A program made the translations under genes and the position numbers. The notes under the pieces are model-generated. The model was not told the origin of the DNA and did no database searches. It was given only the letters and a program-made list of their open reading frames with translations. Source: an uncultured Prevotella sp. (lineage in GTDB: Bacteria; Bacteroidota; Bacteroidia; Bacteroidales; Bacteroidaceae). From it: DNA of 64,000 bases. Position 1 is the stretch's first letter. Each line of letters begins with the position of its first letter. This document shows, piece after piece, positions 43,826 to 53,223 of this stretch. Where the stretch lies: positions 24,044 through 88,043 of the forward strand of contig ONHQ01000006.1 of assembly GCA_900317685.1 (NCBI GenBank), read 5' to 3'.

Positions 43826-45313
43826 TTAGTTGTTGCCACCTGCCCACCACACTGGGTTGGTGTAGATATACATACCAGCATCGTTACCAGAGCCAAAGGC
43901 CTTGGCGACATTTGGGTTAGATGTGACATCGCTGTCGCCATAAGGCAAGCGCAACGGCCAGCGGTTAGAAGAACCAGAAGTGTTGTTAGGATTCTGCATC
44001 TTCACAGGATAGCTGCCATCTATATAGTCGCAACGGCGGATATCGTTATAAGTCTCCAACTGCTCATCGCGCGTCTGTGCGAGATACTTCTGTGTAAGAA
44101 TCTCTTTGAGCGGATTGGCTGCATAGAGATCAGCGATACCTTTCAGATATGCGTCAACATCAGCAGCAGAGATTTCAGATCCACCTGCTGTGCCCCAGTC
44201 ATCCATAGCAGCTCTTACAGCCGTTTCAAAGTCGGCCTTGGCATCCTGACCAAGACGTGCCTTGACCTCAGCAATGATAAAGTAGAGCTCTGACTTGCTG
44301 AAAAGATGGAGATAGGAAGCGCTGTTGTCCAACCATGCAGGATAGGCCAACGTATTTGTGGACTGAGCCTGCTTAGCATTACCTGGTGTGCCGACGCCAG
44401 CTTCTGTCCCGAAACCATCAAAGTTGTAGATCGGTTCGCGCGGGTCTTTGCGGGCCGTCAGCAAGTCATCCACCGTCTTAGAAGAACCGATATAATAGCG
44501 GCTCCAATGATATGCCGACCAAGAGTTGTCGGATGTTTTACCATTGAAAACATCAAGATTGGCACCATCGAAACCGGCAGACACAGCAGCCTCAGCCTCT
44601 GTGAGTACTTTGTTCAGATGTGCGGGAGTCTTGTCTGTGCCATAGGTATGCAGCAAGTAACGAGCTTTCAAAGCATGAACCAAACCTGCCCACTTGTCAA
44701 GATTACCATTGAAGATGACGTCATGAGCACCAACGGTCTTAGAGCCCTTGGCGAGATTGGTCTGTGCGCTGTCAAGCAGTGCAAAGATGTTGTCGTAGAT
44801 ATCCTTTTGACTTGTCAGTGTAGGAGTCGACTGATCACCCAATGCGTCCTTGCAGGGAACGTCACCGTGCAAGTCGGTCAATATGCCCCAGTTCAAAGCT
44901 TCCAATGCCTGAGCCATACCAAGCAGATCACTTGCCCCGTTGTTTACACCACCATGGCATTTCTCCTTGATGACTTTCAAGTTATAGAGATTGGCATAGG
45001 TATTGTTCCACTCATTATTGAACGTGGTGCTACCTGCCACCTCATTGATATTGCGCAGCTCCGCGTTCTTCAGCTGGTTGTTACCAGTACCGAAGAGCTG
45101 CTCGGTATAGCTGGAAACATACCAGGCATAGTTACCGTCAAGAATATTGTAAACGGTGTTCACCTCAGCGTCGGTGATAGAGTAATTGCCATCGACGAGG
45201 GATATGGAGCTGTGCTGTTCATCCTTGTTGATGTGGTCCATTTGGTCTTCTGAGCACGAAGCAAAGGCCAAGGCGACCAAAGCCGCTCCCATGATATATT
45301 TAGTCTTTATCAT
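43826..45313 (-). CDS. SusD/RagB-like outer-membrane lipoprotein
   Basis: 495 residues, lipoprotein signal with Cys20 (ALAFASC-SED). Helical TPR-like N-terminal region (VYNILDGNYAWYVSSYTEQLFG) and the SusD_2-type body; the C-terminal part holds the usual ETYNDIRRCDYIDGSYPVKMQNP block. SusD-type lipoproteins cap a SusC channel and bind its ligand at the cell surface. Lies 27 bases downstream of the SusC gene. No glycosidase or sensor gene is adjacent, so the ligand (glycan or peptide) is open. Confidence 0.9.
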   Translation of the reverse strand: MIKTKYIMGAALVALAFASCSEDQMDHINKDEQHSSISLVDGNYSITDAEVNTVYNILDGNYAWYVSSYTEQLFGTGNNQLKNAELRNINEVAGSTTFNNEWNNTYANLYNLKVIKEKCHGGVNNGASDLLGMAQALEALNWGILTDLHGDVPCKDALGDQSTPTLTSQKDIYDNIFALLDSAQTNLAKGSKTVGAHDVIFNGNLDKWAGLVHALKARYLLHTYGTDKTPAHLNKVLTEAEAAVSAGFDGANLDVFNGKTSDNSWSAYHWSRYYIGSSKTVDDLLTARKDPREPIYNFDGFGTEAGVGTPGNAKQAQSTNTLAYPAWLDNSASYLHLFSKSELYFIIAEVKARLGQDAKADFETAVRAAMDDWGTAGGSEISAADVDAYLKGIADLYAANPLKEILTQKYLAQTRDEQLETYNDIRRCDYIDGSYPVKMQNPNNTSGSSNRWPLRLPYGDSDVTSNPNVAKAFGSGNDAGMYIYTNPVWWAGGNN

Positions 45314-45340
45314 ACGATATCTGTTTAAATCATGTAATGT

Positions 45341-48300
45341 TTAGAATGTGAGTTTGAAGCCTCCACCAAAGCTTGAAGTAGCAGGAATAGAGAAGCGCTC
45401 AAAGTAACCGCTCATGTTACCGTTACCCTGTGAGCTCTCAGGGTCGAGGTCAGGCAGCTTGGACCAAAGGAGGATGTTGCGGGCAAAACCATAGACCGAG
45501 ATGTCAAGACCTCCGAGCTTCGGCAAGCGGTAAGACAGCGTCACATCGCGAAGCTTCAGGTAGCTGGCATCATAGATACCTGCCTCCGTAACATCGTTGT
45601 AAGCCATCCAATAGTCTTGTTTGCTCACCTCTACCGTATTCTTCTGACCGGTTGCCTCATCGATGCCCTCTGCGACCATCGTACCCTCGTGATAAGGAAG
45701 AGACTCCTTGGTAGCACCGAAGTAGTTCATCGTCAACAGTGTACCATTATAGAGCTTACCGCCGTTCTGCCAGTCAAGTGTAGCGGCGAGAGACAGGCGT
45801 TTGTAGCTGACATTGAGGTTGAAGCCCATATTGAAGTTAGGCGAGCACTCACCGAGGTTGACACTGGTACCAGTGCCCTGCGGCAGACCATTGGACAGAA
45901 GCAACTCACCATTCTCGGCACGCTTGAAGGCGATACCATAGATATTAGGATAGGTGTAGCCGGCCTGAGCACGAATCTGCGGCTCAACGAAGCCACCGAG
46001 GAAGATGCTTTCCACACCCGGAGCCAGCTTCTTCACTTTGTTCTTCACCTTTGTGAAGTTGACACCTAAGTCGACATTGAAGTCTTTGCTCTTTACTACA
46101 TTGGCATTGACAGAGAGCTCATGTGCCCAGGTTGTCATCTCGCCGGCATTGGTACGCAGGTATTGATAACCAGTAGATCCTGCTGTAGGCACATCGAAAA
46201 TCTGATCCTTGACATCCTGATAGCTCAACGTATAGGTGAAGCGGATGCGGTTGTCGAAGAAGTTAAGATCGGTACCAATCTCCCAGTTGTTTGTATTCTG
46301 GGGTTTCAAATTTGGATCAAATTTCACGTAGTAGGGTACATAAGCCTGCTGACCGCCAAGAGGATAGCTGATTGGCGTGTAGAGATACATACCACTGCCG
46401 TATGTTGGCACGTACATATAGTTGTTGTAGAACACGCCAGCCTGACCTACCTGAGCCAAAGATGTGCGCAACTTACCATAGGAGAGGATGTGATTGCCTT
46501 TCAAGCCAGGGAGCTCTGTGAAGATCCAGCCTAAAGAAACGGAAGGATAGAAGAAGCTGCGATGACCGCGAGGCATTGTGGAGACAATGTCGTTACGCCC
46601 TGTAGCTGTAAAGAACAACTGATCTTTCCATGCCAGACTCAACTGTCCAAACGTACCGATCGTGCGCTCTTGCTGACCATACTCACTGTGAATATCGATG
46701 CTGGAAGCATTGTCAATAGTCGGCTGACCATACCACGCAAGTCCTGAGCCATCGTAGTCCCAATAGCGACGATACTCGTGGTTGAACTCATTACCGAGCA
46801 AGAAGCCAAAATCCCACTCTTGCAGAGCACCCCACTTTGCAGTAAAGTTAGCAGTGAAAAGGTTGTTGAAGATGTTGGTCTGAACACCAGAGTTTTCGAC
46901 CTCACCCTTAGTGTTGTAGGCAGAACCTACTTCAGCGATTGTCTTATTATTAGTGGTGTAGACATCCTCACCGGCCTGCTCACGGAAAACGAGGTTGTAG
47001 TTTTCACCCCAATTGATCTTCGGGCGATACTCGACATAGGCATTACCGAACACACGGTTGGTATGCTGGAAGAACTCGTCATTGTCTGCAAACCAATATG
47101 GGTTATCAAAAGAAGTGCTACGGAAACTGATCTGCTTGGTCGGATCATTGGGATAGTGGCTGGGCACACCTTTGAGATCGTACTCAACAGGTGCGGAATA
47201 GACGACATTAACAATACCATTGTTGGCACCCGGTGCAGATTTAATTCTCACAGCACTGTAGTTGGCCGAGAACCCCGTCTTCCATTGATCGTCAATCTTC
47301 CAGTCCACAGCACCACGAGCACCAGTACGTGTCATGCCTGTAGAAGGAATGATACCGGTCTGATAAGTATCACTGATGCTGAAAGAATAGTCAAGACCAT
47401 TCTTGTTCTGGCTGATGCCGAACGTTGAGTTCTGAGTGAAACCCGTACGGAAGAAGTCATCCACATTGTCATGGACTTCCGGCGTCACCCAACCATCAAG
47501 ACCTGCTGCCTCATATTTGGGGTTGTAGAACTGTCCCTTGTGGGAAGTCAGGTCGCCATTGGTGTATTTGTTATTGGTGTTACCGCCGTATGTAGCATCG
47601 TTAGGCAGGTCGGAAATCTTCGGACCCCAGCTCATGGATGTTGTAGGATTGTAAGCACTGATGCCGTTGCCTTGTGCATAGACATCCTGATGTTTGAACT
47701 TACGGCTCAAGGTAGAAGCACTTAAGTCAGTCGAGAAAGTGATGACAGGCTTGGACGTAGCCTTGCTGCCACGCTTGGTGGTGATGAGCACAACACCATT
47801 GGAAGCACGGAGGCCGTAAAGAGCGGAAGCAGCCTGACCTTTCAACACGCTGATCGACTCAATGTCGTCAGGGTTGATATCAATTGTACGGCTGGCATAG
47901 TCCGCACCAGTCACAGACTGTCCTGTAGAGAAGTCTGGCTGAGAGGAGATAGGCATACCATCCACAACATACAAAGGCGTGTTGTTACCATCGAATGAGC
48001 GGGCACCACGAATGACAATCTGTGCGGAAGCACCAGGAGCACCGGAGGATGTGCGGATATCAACACCCGTCAGCTTTCCCTGCATGGCACTTGCCAAAGA
48101 AGAAGTACCGGCTACGTTCAGGTCACTGGCCTTCAGCTCTTGAGCATCATAGCCCAAGGACTTTTTCTGACGAGTGATACCCATAGCAGTCACCACGACC
48201 TCATCTAGCGTCTTGTCGTTGGAAGATAGTTGAACCTTGAGATTGTTTGCTGCCTTCACCGTTTTGTCTTTCATACCAAGATAAGAAACACGCAGGTTGG

Positions 48301-48502
48301 AACCCGGCGCTACATTGAGTGTGAACTTGCCATCCACATCAGTTACGGTACCTGTCTTTGTGCCAGCAATCGTGACGGCAGCACCGACAATCGGTTCGCC
48401 ATCCTCTGCTGAGACCACGGTACCACTAATCGTTGTTTGAGCTAATGCCCCCTCCAGGAAGAGGAAGAAGCAGGCTAAAAACATCATTAGTCTTTTTTCC
48501 AT
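45341..48502 (-). CDS. SusC/RagA-type TonB-dependent outer-membrane transporter
   Basis: 1053 residues. Signal peptide (about 1-21), a carboxypeptidase-D-like regulatory domain (TTISGTVVSAEDGEPIVGAAVTI, about 22-100), the SusC signature around LDEVVVTAMG, a plug domain (about 115-240, with ITTKRG) and a 22-strand barrel ending in SSFGGGFKLTF with a terminal Phe. It imports ligand delivered by its SusD partner, powered by TonB. Complete and intact. Confidence 0.95.
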   Translation of the reverse strand: MEKRLMMFLACFFLFLEGALAQTTISGTVVSAEDGEPIVGAAVTIAGTKTGTVTDVDGKFTLNVAPGSNLRVSYLGMKDKTVKAANNLKVQLSSNDKTLDEVVVTAMGITRQKKSLGYDAQELKASDLNVAGTSSLASAMQGKLTGVDIRTSSGAPGASAQIVIRGARSFDGNNTPLYVVDGMPISSQPDFSTGQSVTGADYASRTIDINPDDIESISVLKGQAASALYGLRASNGVVLITTKRGSKATSKPVITFSTDLSASTLSRKFKHQDVYAQGNGISAYNPTTSMSWGPKISDLPNDATYGGNTNNKYTNGDLTSHKGQFYNPKYEAAGLDGWVTPEVHDNVDDFFRTGFTQNSTFGISQNKNGLDYSFSISDTYQTGIIPSTGMTRTGARGAVDWKIDDQWKTGFSANYSAVRIKSAPGANNGIVNVVYSAPVEYDLKGVPSHYPNDPTKQISFRSTSFDNPYWFADNDEFFQHTNRVFGNAYVEYRPKINWGENYNLVFREQAGEDVYTTNNKTIAEVGSAYNTKGEVENSGVQTNIFNNLFTANFTAKWGALQEWDFGFLLGNEFNHEYRRYWDYDGSGLAWYGQPTIDNASSIDIHSEYGQQERTIGTFGQLSLAWKDQLFFTATGRNDIVSTMPRGHRSFFYPSVSLGWIFTELPGLKGNHILSYGKLRTSLAQVGQAGVFYNNYMYVPTYGSGMYLYTPISYPLGGQQAYVPYYVKFDPNLKPQNTNNWEIGTDLNFFDNRIRFTYTLSYQDVKDQIFDVPTAGSTGYQYLRTNAGEMTTWAHELSVNANVVKSKDFNVDLGVNFTKVKNKVKKLAPGVESIFLGGFVEPQIRAQAGYTYPNIYGIAFKRAENGELLLSNGLPQGTGTSVNLGECSPNFNMGFNLNVSYKRLSLAATLDWQNGGKLYNGTLLTMNYFGATKESLPYHEGTMVAEGIDEATGQKNTVEVSKQDYWMAYNDVTEAGIYDASYLKLRDVTLSYRLPKLGGLDISVYGFARNILLWSKLPDLDPESSQGNGNMSGYFERFSIPATSSFGGGFKLTF

Positions 48503-48667
48503 AAATTCTCTCTTTTAATTAAATGTATGATATGTTTACGATATTCTCTCCATTACGACACAAAAGCTCAAAGGCAACAAAAAGTCATCCTAAAAGTTTG
48601 TTCGTATACAAAACGATTCTTGCAATAGTCTTCTCACTGACATACTACAATCTCTCTATTCCTTTTG

Positions 48668-48675
48668 CAAAATTA
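48668..48675 (-). promoter_or_regulatory. Possible -7 box of the SusCD operon
   Basis: Minus strand TAATTTTG, giving a leader of about 160 bases before the SusC ATG at 48502. No -33 match. The 352-base gap (48503-48854) holds this leader, the terminator below and no gene. Confidence 0.3.
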
Positions 48676-48760
48676 ATGGATGAAGATGAAAGTAAGAAAG
48701 AATCACGTTAAAAATATGATTCTATTAACATAAATTAGTCAAACGATCAATAGTTACGTA

Positions 48761-48821
48761 TAAAAATAAAGCTTTTATAGACTTTGTACTTACACTTCAT
48801 CGCACAAAGACTATAAAAGCT
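48761..48821 (-). terminator. Terminator of the M6 metalloprotease gene
   Basis: 18-base arms (48804-48821 with 48770-48787, one mismatch) and a 16-base loop; on the minus strand the stem is followed by TTATTTTTA. It starts 34 bases after the protease stop. Confidence 0.7.
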
Positions 48822-48854
48822 ACTACTTATTAAGCTACAACCTGGCAAGCAGGC

Positions 48855-51002
48855 TTACTTTCCCAATATCACCTTTTCGTGGTTGATAATGTAAATGCCT
48901 TTCGGCAAAGCAGCGGGATCAGTACCCATGTTCTGACCGGACAGGCTATAGATACATGGCCGAACCTTTCCGGATGCCGGGAGATCATGGATGCCTGTCG
49001 TCACTGGCTTTGTGATATACACGTCATCAAGGAAGAAACGACCGGTGGTGGTAAACGTCAGCGAGCAAGAACCGGTTCCTACGATATGATAGATATAGGT
49101 CTGCCATTGTCCTTTCTTCATGGTTTCCATGACCATTCCTGCCTTTACCTCAGTGAACTGAGCATTGGACCGACTCAAGTACAATTGCAATTCCGTGCCA
49201 TCACTCTTCGCATTCCAGCCTGCCACGCGGAAGCTCAGCGTCACCGTATCGCCCGGAAGGGTGAAGAAAGGAGAAGCCACAAGGAATCCTCCGTCACCGC
49301 TGCCTCCACTACTGCCAAAGCGTGCACAATGATCAGCACCATAAGCATTACACAGAGGATTCCAGCCTTTCAAATCCGGCAGAAAGTTGCCATTGGCTAT
49401 TGAACGATTGAAACGTCCGTCATTGCCACCGGTACCTTTGCAATTGGAGAAGGTTTCCTTAAGCAGGTACTCTCCCTCTTCCTGGCTGTTGACAAGAGAA
49501 GGATCAGGATTGTAAACAAAGGATGCCACACCATTGCCGTCGACAGAAATGTTGGAAACACTGCAATGCAGCAGATTACTGCCGTCGTAACTGTCATGAA
49601 AGAGCTTTGCTGACGGTGAGGAACTATCAGAGAAATTGTTGCGGGAACCGTAGGGATAAGTGTCGTGAGCAATCGTTGAAATGGAAGCTATACCATCTGC
49701 CGGTACTAAGGCGAGACGAAGGTGATCGTTGTAATAGCCGTTATACAGTCCAAGCGTATTGACGGCATTGGCTTCCCACGCGTCTTTGTCATAATCGACA
49801 TGGGTGATGAGCACTCCGCTGCCAGGCAACAGCTTGTCAAAGCCAACGGGCTGACGATTCTCCAAAAGGAAGTATTCATTCTCATACTGCGGATGCCGGA
49901 TCAGATAGGCTTGCCCACCGTCGGCCAACGGTTTCATGTCCGTGACCTCCAACGACTGCATTCCCAACTCAACAGGCGTGAGCCAACCACAGACCATCTT
50001 CTCGTAGGCAGTATATCCGGCTGGGAGATAGCCATCGCCATTGTAGTTGCCGTAGTCCATCAGATCCCAGGCGTCCATGGCAAAACTGCCTTTATTCTGA
50101 ACGTCATAGACATCGGGGAAGCCCATGCAATGGGAGAACTCGTGACAGAAAGTACCGATACCAGCTATCTTTCCGTCATGTTTGAGTTCACTGGAACAAG
50201 CATAGGTATTGATTTTTGTACCGTTGATCTTCAATGATTTCCTGTCTTCTTCAAGCGCACTCATCAAAGGCCATATCAGACTGTCATTAGAAGCGTCATA
50301 GTCATTCTGCCCATATCCGGCATAGAGAATAAACACTTCCTCGGCTTCTCCGTCCCCATCCCAGTCATAACGAGAGAAATCGATGCTGTCCTGCACACCT
50401 TTACATGCCTCTATCACCATCTCACTGATGTTCTTCTCATCGTTATTGCCATAATAGTCATAAGGCTGAGACATCATCACGGGACCCGCCACGTCAAAGT
50501 CCAAGATAAACTTCCCCCCACTCTGAGCCTTGAAATAATCACGGACAGAACCTTGAAAGCCATTGTCGTGATAGCCAGACTCATTGGTGATCTTGCGATA
50601 GAGTGACACCGGATCAGCCATACTGAACCGCTTATTAGGAAACTCCGCAAGGATCACGAGGCCACGCTTGTTTCCCGAGAATGTTGCAGACGCAGACTCA
50701 GCACGACGAACTGCCGGTACAAAACGACGAGATGCCGCCGCATATCTCTTTGCCGCACTTGCCACAATGCTGTCGCCTGAGACCTCTTGATAACGTCCCG
50801 TCGCTTTGTCCAAGACATAACAAGTGCCATCAGCAGCACGCGCATAACGGATACGCTCATCGCCTAAGAGTTCCACATTAACAGACTTTCCGCCTGTTGT
50901 AACCACTTGTATCCAGTGACCACGACGGGCAGGAGCACCCATCATCAGCGCAAAATGGCAACAAGCCAGCAAAAGGAAAAGGAAGCGTAAAGGATGTTTC
51001 AT
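48855..51002 (-). CDS. Secreted M6-family metalloprotease
   Basis: 715 residues: signal peptide (about 1-22), a pro-region (about 25-110), an M6 (immune inhibitor A-like) catalytic domain with HEFSH at 287-291 and the following MGFPDVYD, a beta-rich region, a jelly-roll-like segment (about 510-665) and a short C-terminal end YSLSGQ...LPKGIYIINHEKVI of the kind seen on Prevotella secreted proteins, possibly a type IX sorting signal. Zinc peptidase acting outside the cell. It lies upstream of SusCD on the same strand but is separated from it by its own terminator. Substrates unknown. Confidence 0.85.
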   Translation of the reverse strand: MKHPLRFLFLLLACCHFALMMGAPARRGHWIQVVTTGGKSVNVELLGDERIRYARAADGTCYVLDKATGRYQEVSGDSIVASAAKRYAAASRRFVPAVRRAESASATFSGNKRGLVILAEFPNKRFSMADPVSLYRKITNESGYHDNGFQGSVRDYFKAQSGGKFILDFDVAGPVMMSQPYDYYGNNDEKNISEMVIEACKGVQDSIDFSRYDWDGDGEAEEVFILYAGYGQNDYDASNDSLIWPLMSALEEDRKSLKINGTKINTYACSSELKHDGKIAGIGTFCHEFSHCMGFPDVYDVQNKGSFAMDAWDLMDYGNYNGDGYLPAGYTAYEKMVCGWLTPVELGMQSLEVTDMKPLADGGQAYLIRHPQYENEYFLLENRQPVGFDKLLPGSGVLITHVDYDKDAWEANAVNTLGLYNGYYNDHLRLALVPADGIASISTIAHDTYPYGSRNNFSDSSSPSAKLFHDSYDGSNLLHCSVSNISVDGNGVASFVYNPDPSLVNSQEEGEYLLKETFSNCKGTGGNDGRFNRSIANGNFLPDLKGWNPLCNAYGADHCARFGSSGGSGDGGFLVASPFFTLPGDTVTLSFRVAGWNAKSDGTELQLYLSRSNAQFTEVKAGMVMETMKKGQWQTYIYHIVGTGSCSLTFTTTGRFFLDDVYITKPVTTGIHDLPASGKVRPCIYSLSGQNMGTDPAALPKGIYIINHEKVILGK

Positions 51003-51108
51003 AACAAAGAAGCTTTAGTTATTGTCTATTTCTCAAATAGCGGTGAATGTAAGTCGTCAGGGAGATGATGATAGACAAGGTGGTTGATTCAATACCCCCA
51101 AGGATGGT

Positions 51109-51783
51109 TTATTCGATATTCTCAAACAGAGTTGGCTGTAAGTCGCCAAGAAGATTAAACGTCTTGCGATGGAAGGGTGAGACGCCATTGTCGCGGATGG
51201 CCATCCGGTGCTCGCGTGTGGGATAGCCTTTGTTTTTCTTCCATCCATAGACAGGATATTGGTCATCGAGCTCATCCATATAATCGTCGCGGAAGGTCTT
51301 GGCAAGGATGCTGGCCGCAGCAATGGCTTCGTACTTGCCGTCGCCCTTGACAATACACTGATAAGGCAATGGCTGACGACCGTCACGCTTGGGAAAGACA
51401 CGTTTTTGTCGCGGTTGGCACGCTTCGTCGGCAATGGGAACATAGGGATCGAAACGGTTGCCGTCGATGATAAGTTTCTCGGGTCTGACCTGCAACTGGT
51501 CGAGCGCACGGTGCATGGCCAGGAAACTGGCATGAAGAATATTGATCTCATCGATCTCCTCAGGCGTGACGATGCCGACAGCCCACGCCACCGCATCATG
51601 CTCAATGACCTTTCGGAGCTCATAGCGCTTCTTGGCCGTGAGCTGTTTCGAGTCGTTGAGCAGCGGATTGTCGTAGTCACGCGGCAGGATGACGGCGGCA
51701 GCATAGACACTGCCTGCCAGGCACCCGCGGCCGGCCTCATCGCAGCCGGCCTCAATACAATCAGTATAATAATGTGGTAGCAA
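51109..51783 (-). CDS. rnhB: Ribonuclease HII
   Basis: Removes ribonucleotides from DNA and RNA of RNA-DNA hybrids. Catalytic Asp-Glu pair in [14 protein letters not shown], then [17 protein letters not shown], and the conserved Asp in [11 protein letters not shown]. The only ATG in frame (51864) lies within the 3' end of sufS and would add 27 residues of intergenic-looking sequence, so I place the start at TTG 51783, giving a 224-residue protein close to family length. Follows sufS on the same strand. Confidence 0.88.
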   Translation of the reverse strand: MLPHYYTDCIEAGCDEAGRGCLAGSVYAAAVILPRDYDNPLLNDSKQLTAKKRYELRKVIEHDAVAWAVGIVTPEEIDEINILHASFLAMHRALDQLQVRPEKLIIDGNRFDPYVPIADEACQPRQKRVFPKRDGRQPLPYQCIVKGDGKYEAIAAASILAKTFRDDYMDELDDQYPVYGWKKNKGYPTREHRMAIRDNGVSPFHRKTFNLLGDLQPTLFENIE

Positions 51784-51820
51784 GGGGAATGTCGAATGGT
51801 GAATGATAAGTAATGAATGA

Positions 51821-53080
51821 TCAGAACATCTTACGCACGCGGTCGATACCCGCAACGAGAGCATCTATCTCCTCCTTTGTGTTGTACAGCGCAAAGGACG
51901 CACGCACGGTTCCCAGCACACCCAGGCGATCCATCAACGGCTGCGCACAGTGGTGGCCGGTTCGGACGGCGATACCCAACCGGTCAAGGAGTGTACCCAA
52001 GTCCATGTGGTGGATATTGCCTACATTGAAACTGACGACAGCATCATGGGCATGAGAGTCGGGCGACATAGGCTGCGATGTACCTCCCTCTGCCTGAGGA
52101 ACAGGTCCATAGATATGCATCTCCGGTATCTCCTGTAGCCGTTGGATGGCATAGCGGGTGAGTTCCTGCTCATGAGCCGCAATGTTGTCCATGCCTAATT
52201 TCGAGACATAGTCGAGTGCGACAGCGAGTCCGTGCGATGCTATATAGTCGGGCGTGCCGGCTTCGAACTTCAATGGCGGGCGCTCGAAGGTGGTATGTTC
52301 AAAGCTCACGTGCTCGATCATCTCACCGCCGCCCTGGTACGGTGGCAGCTTCTCCAGCCAAGCCTCTTTGCCATAGAGCACGCCGATGCCGGTAGGACCA
52401 TAGACTTTATGCCCACTGAAAACAAAGAAATCGCAGTCGATGTCCTGTACGTCCACCTTGAAGTGAGGCGCACTCTGGGCACCGTCGACCATCACGGGCA
52501 CGCCATGTTCGTGGGCGATGCGCACGATGTCCTTGACAGGGTTGACCGTTCCGAGGACGTTGCTCACATGACAAACTGACACGATACGCGTCTTCTCGGT
52601 GAAGAGATTCTTGTAAGCTTCCATGTCGAGGATGCCGTCATCGCTCATCGGTATCACCTTGAGCACGATGCCTTTCTTGCGTGCCTGCAACTGCCAGGGC
52701 ACGATATTGGAGTGATGCTCCATGGTGGAGACGATGACCTCATCGCCTTTCTGCATACATTCGTCGGCGAAAGTGCTGGCCACGAGGTTCAGTCCCTCGG
52801 TGGTGCCGCGTGTAAAAACAATCTCTGTAGTGGACTTGGCATTGAGGAACCGGCGCACCGTCTCGCGCGCCTGCTCATGCAACTCGGTAGCCTGCTGGCT
52901 CATCCAGTGCACTCCCCGGTGCACATTGGCATTGACATTGAGGTATTCCTCGCGCATGGCATCCAGGACACAGAGTGGTTTCTGTGTCGTAGCCGCATTG
53001 TCGAAGTAGACCAGCGGTTTGTCGTAGATCTTGCGCGACAATATCGGGAAATCTTCCCGCACTTGATTGATATCGTACAT
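51821..53080 (-). CDS. sufS: Cysteine desulfurase SufS
   Basis: PLP enzyme supplying sulfur for Fe-S cluster assembly. PLP Lys in [11 protein letters not shown], active Cys in RTGHHCAQP (type II desulfurase with the short Cys loop), and the N-terminal [10 protein letters not shown]. 419 residues. Last of the suf genes, 143 bases from sufD with a hairpin between. No sufE is seen next to it. Confidence 0.96.
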   Translation of the reverse strand: MYDINQVREDFPILSRKIYDKPLVYFDNAATTQKPLCVLDAMREEYLNVNANVHRGVHWMSQQATELHEQARETVRRFLNAKSTTEIVFTRGTTEGLNLVASTFADECMQKGDEVIVSTMEHHSNIVPWQLQARKKGIVLKVIPMSDDGILDMEAYKNLFTEKTRIVSVCHVSNVLGTVNPVKDIVRIAHEHGVPVMVDGAQSAPHFKVDVQDIDCDFFVFSGHKVYGPTGIGVLYGKEAWLEKLPPYQGGGEMIEHVSFEHTTFERPPLKFEAGTPDYIASHGLAVALDYVSKLGMDNIAAHEQELTRYAIQRLQEIPEMHIYGPVPQAEGGTSQPMSPDSHAHDAVVSFNVGNIHHMDLGTLLDRLGIAVRTGHHCAQPLMDRLGVLGTVRASFALYNTKEEIDALVAGIDRVRKMF

Positions 53081-53162
53081 CTTTATCTTTTCTTATAGAA
53101 ATATTGTCCTCATCTGACCGACACCTTATATAATATAGATCGACGTCAGACCTATTCTTGAT

Positions 53163-53217
53163 GATAACAAGACATCCCTGACCCTCCTTTTTCAGGTGGA
53201 TCAGGGAATAAGTTATC
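53163..53217. other. Intercistronic hairpin between sufD and sufS
   Basis: GATAAC (53163-53168) pairs with GTTATC (53212-53217) and TCCCTGA (53175-53181) with TCAGGGA (53201-53207), with further inner CC/GG pairs. No T-run follows on the minus strand, so partial termination or mRNA protection of sufBCD is more likely than full termination. An AT-rich CACCTTATATAATATAG element (53122-53138) lies between it and sufS. Confidence 0.5.
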
Positions 53218-53223
53218 TGTCTA

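Noticed and set aside
48523-48711. 62-residue ORF in the SusC leader
   Set aside because: Low-complexity, no homology recognised, and it overlaps the likely SusCD promoter on the other strand.
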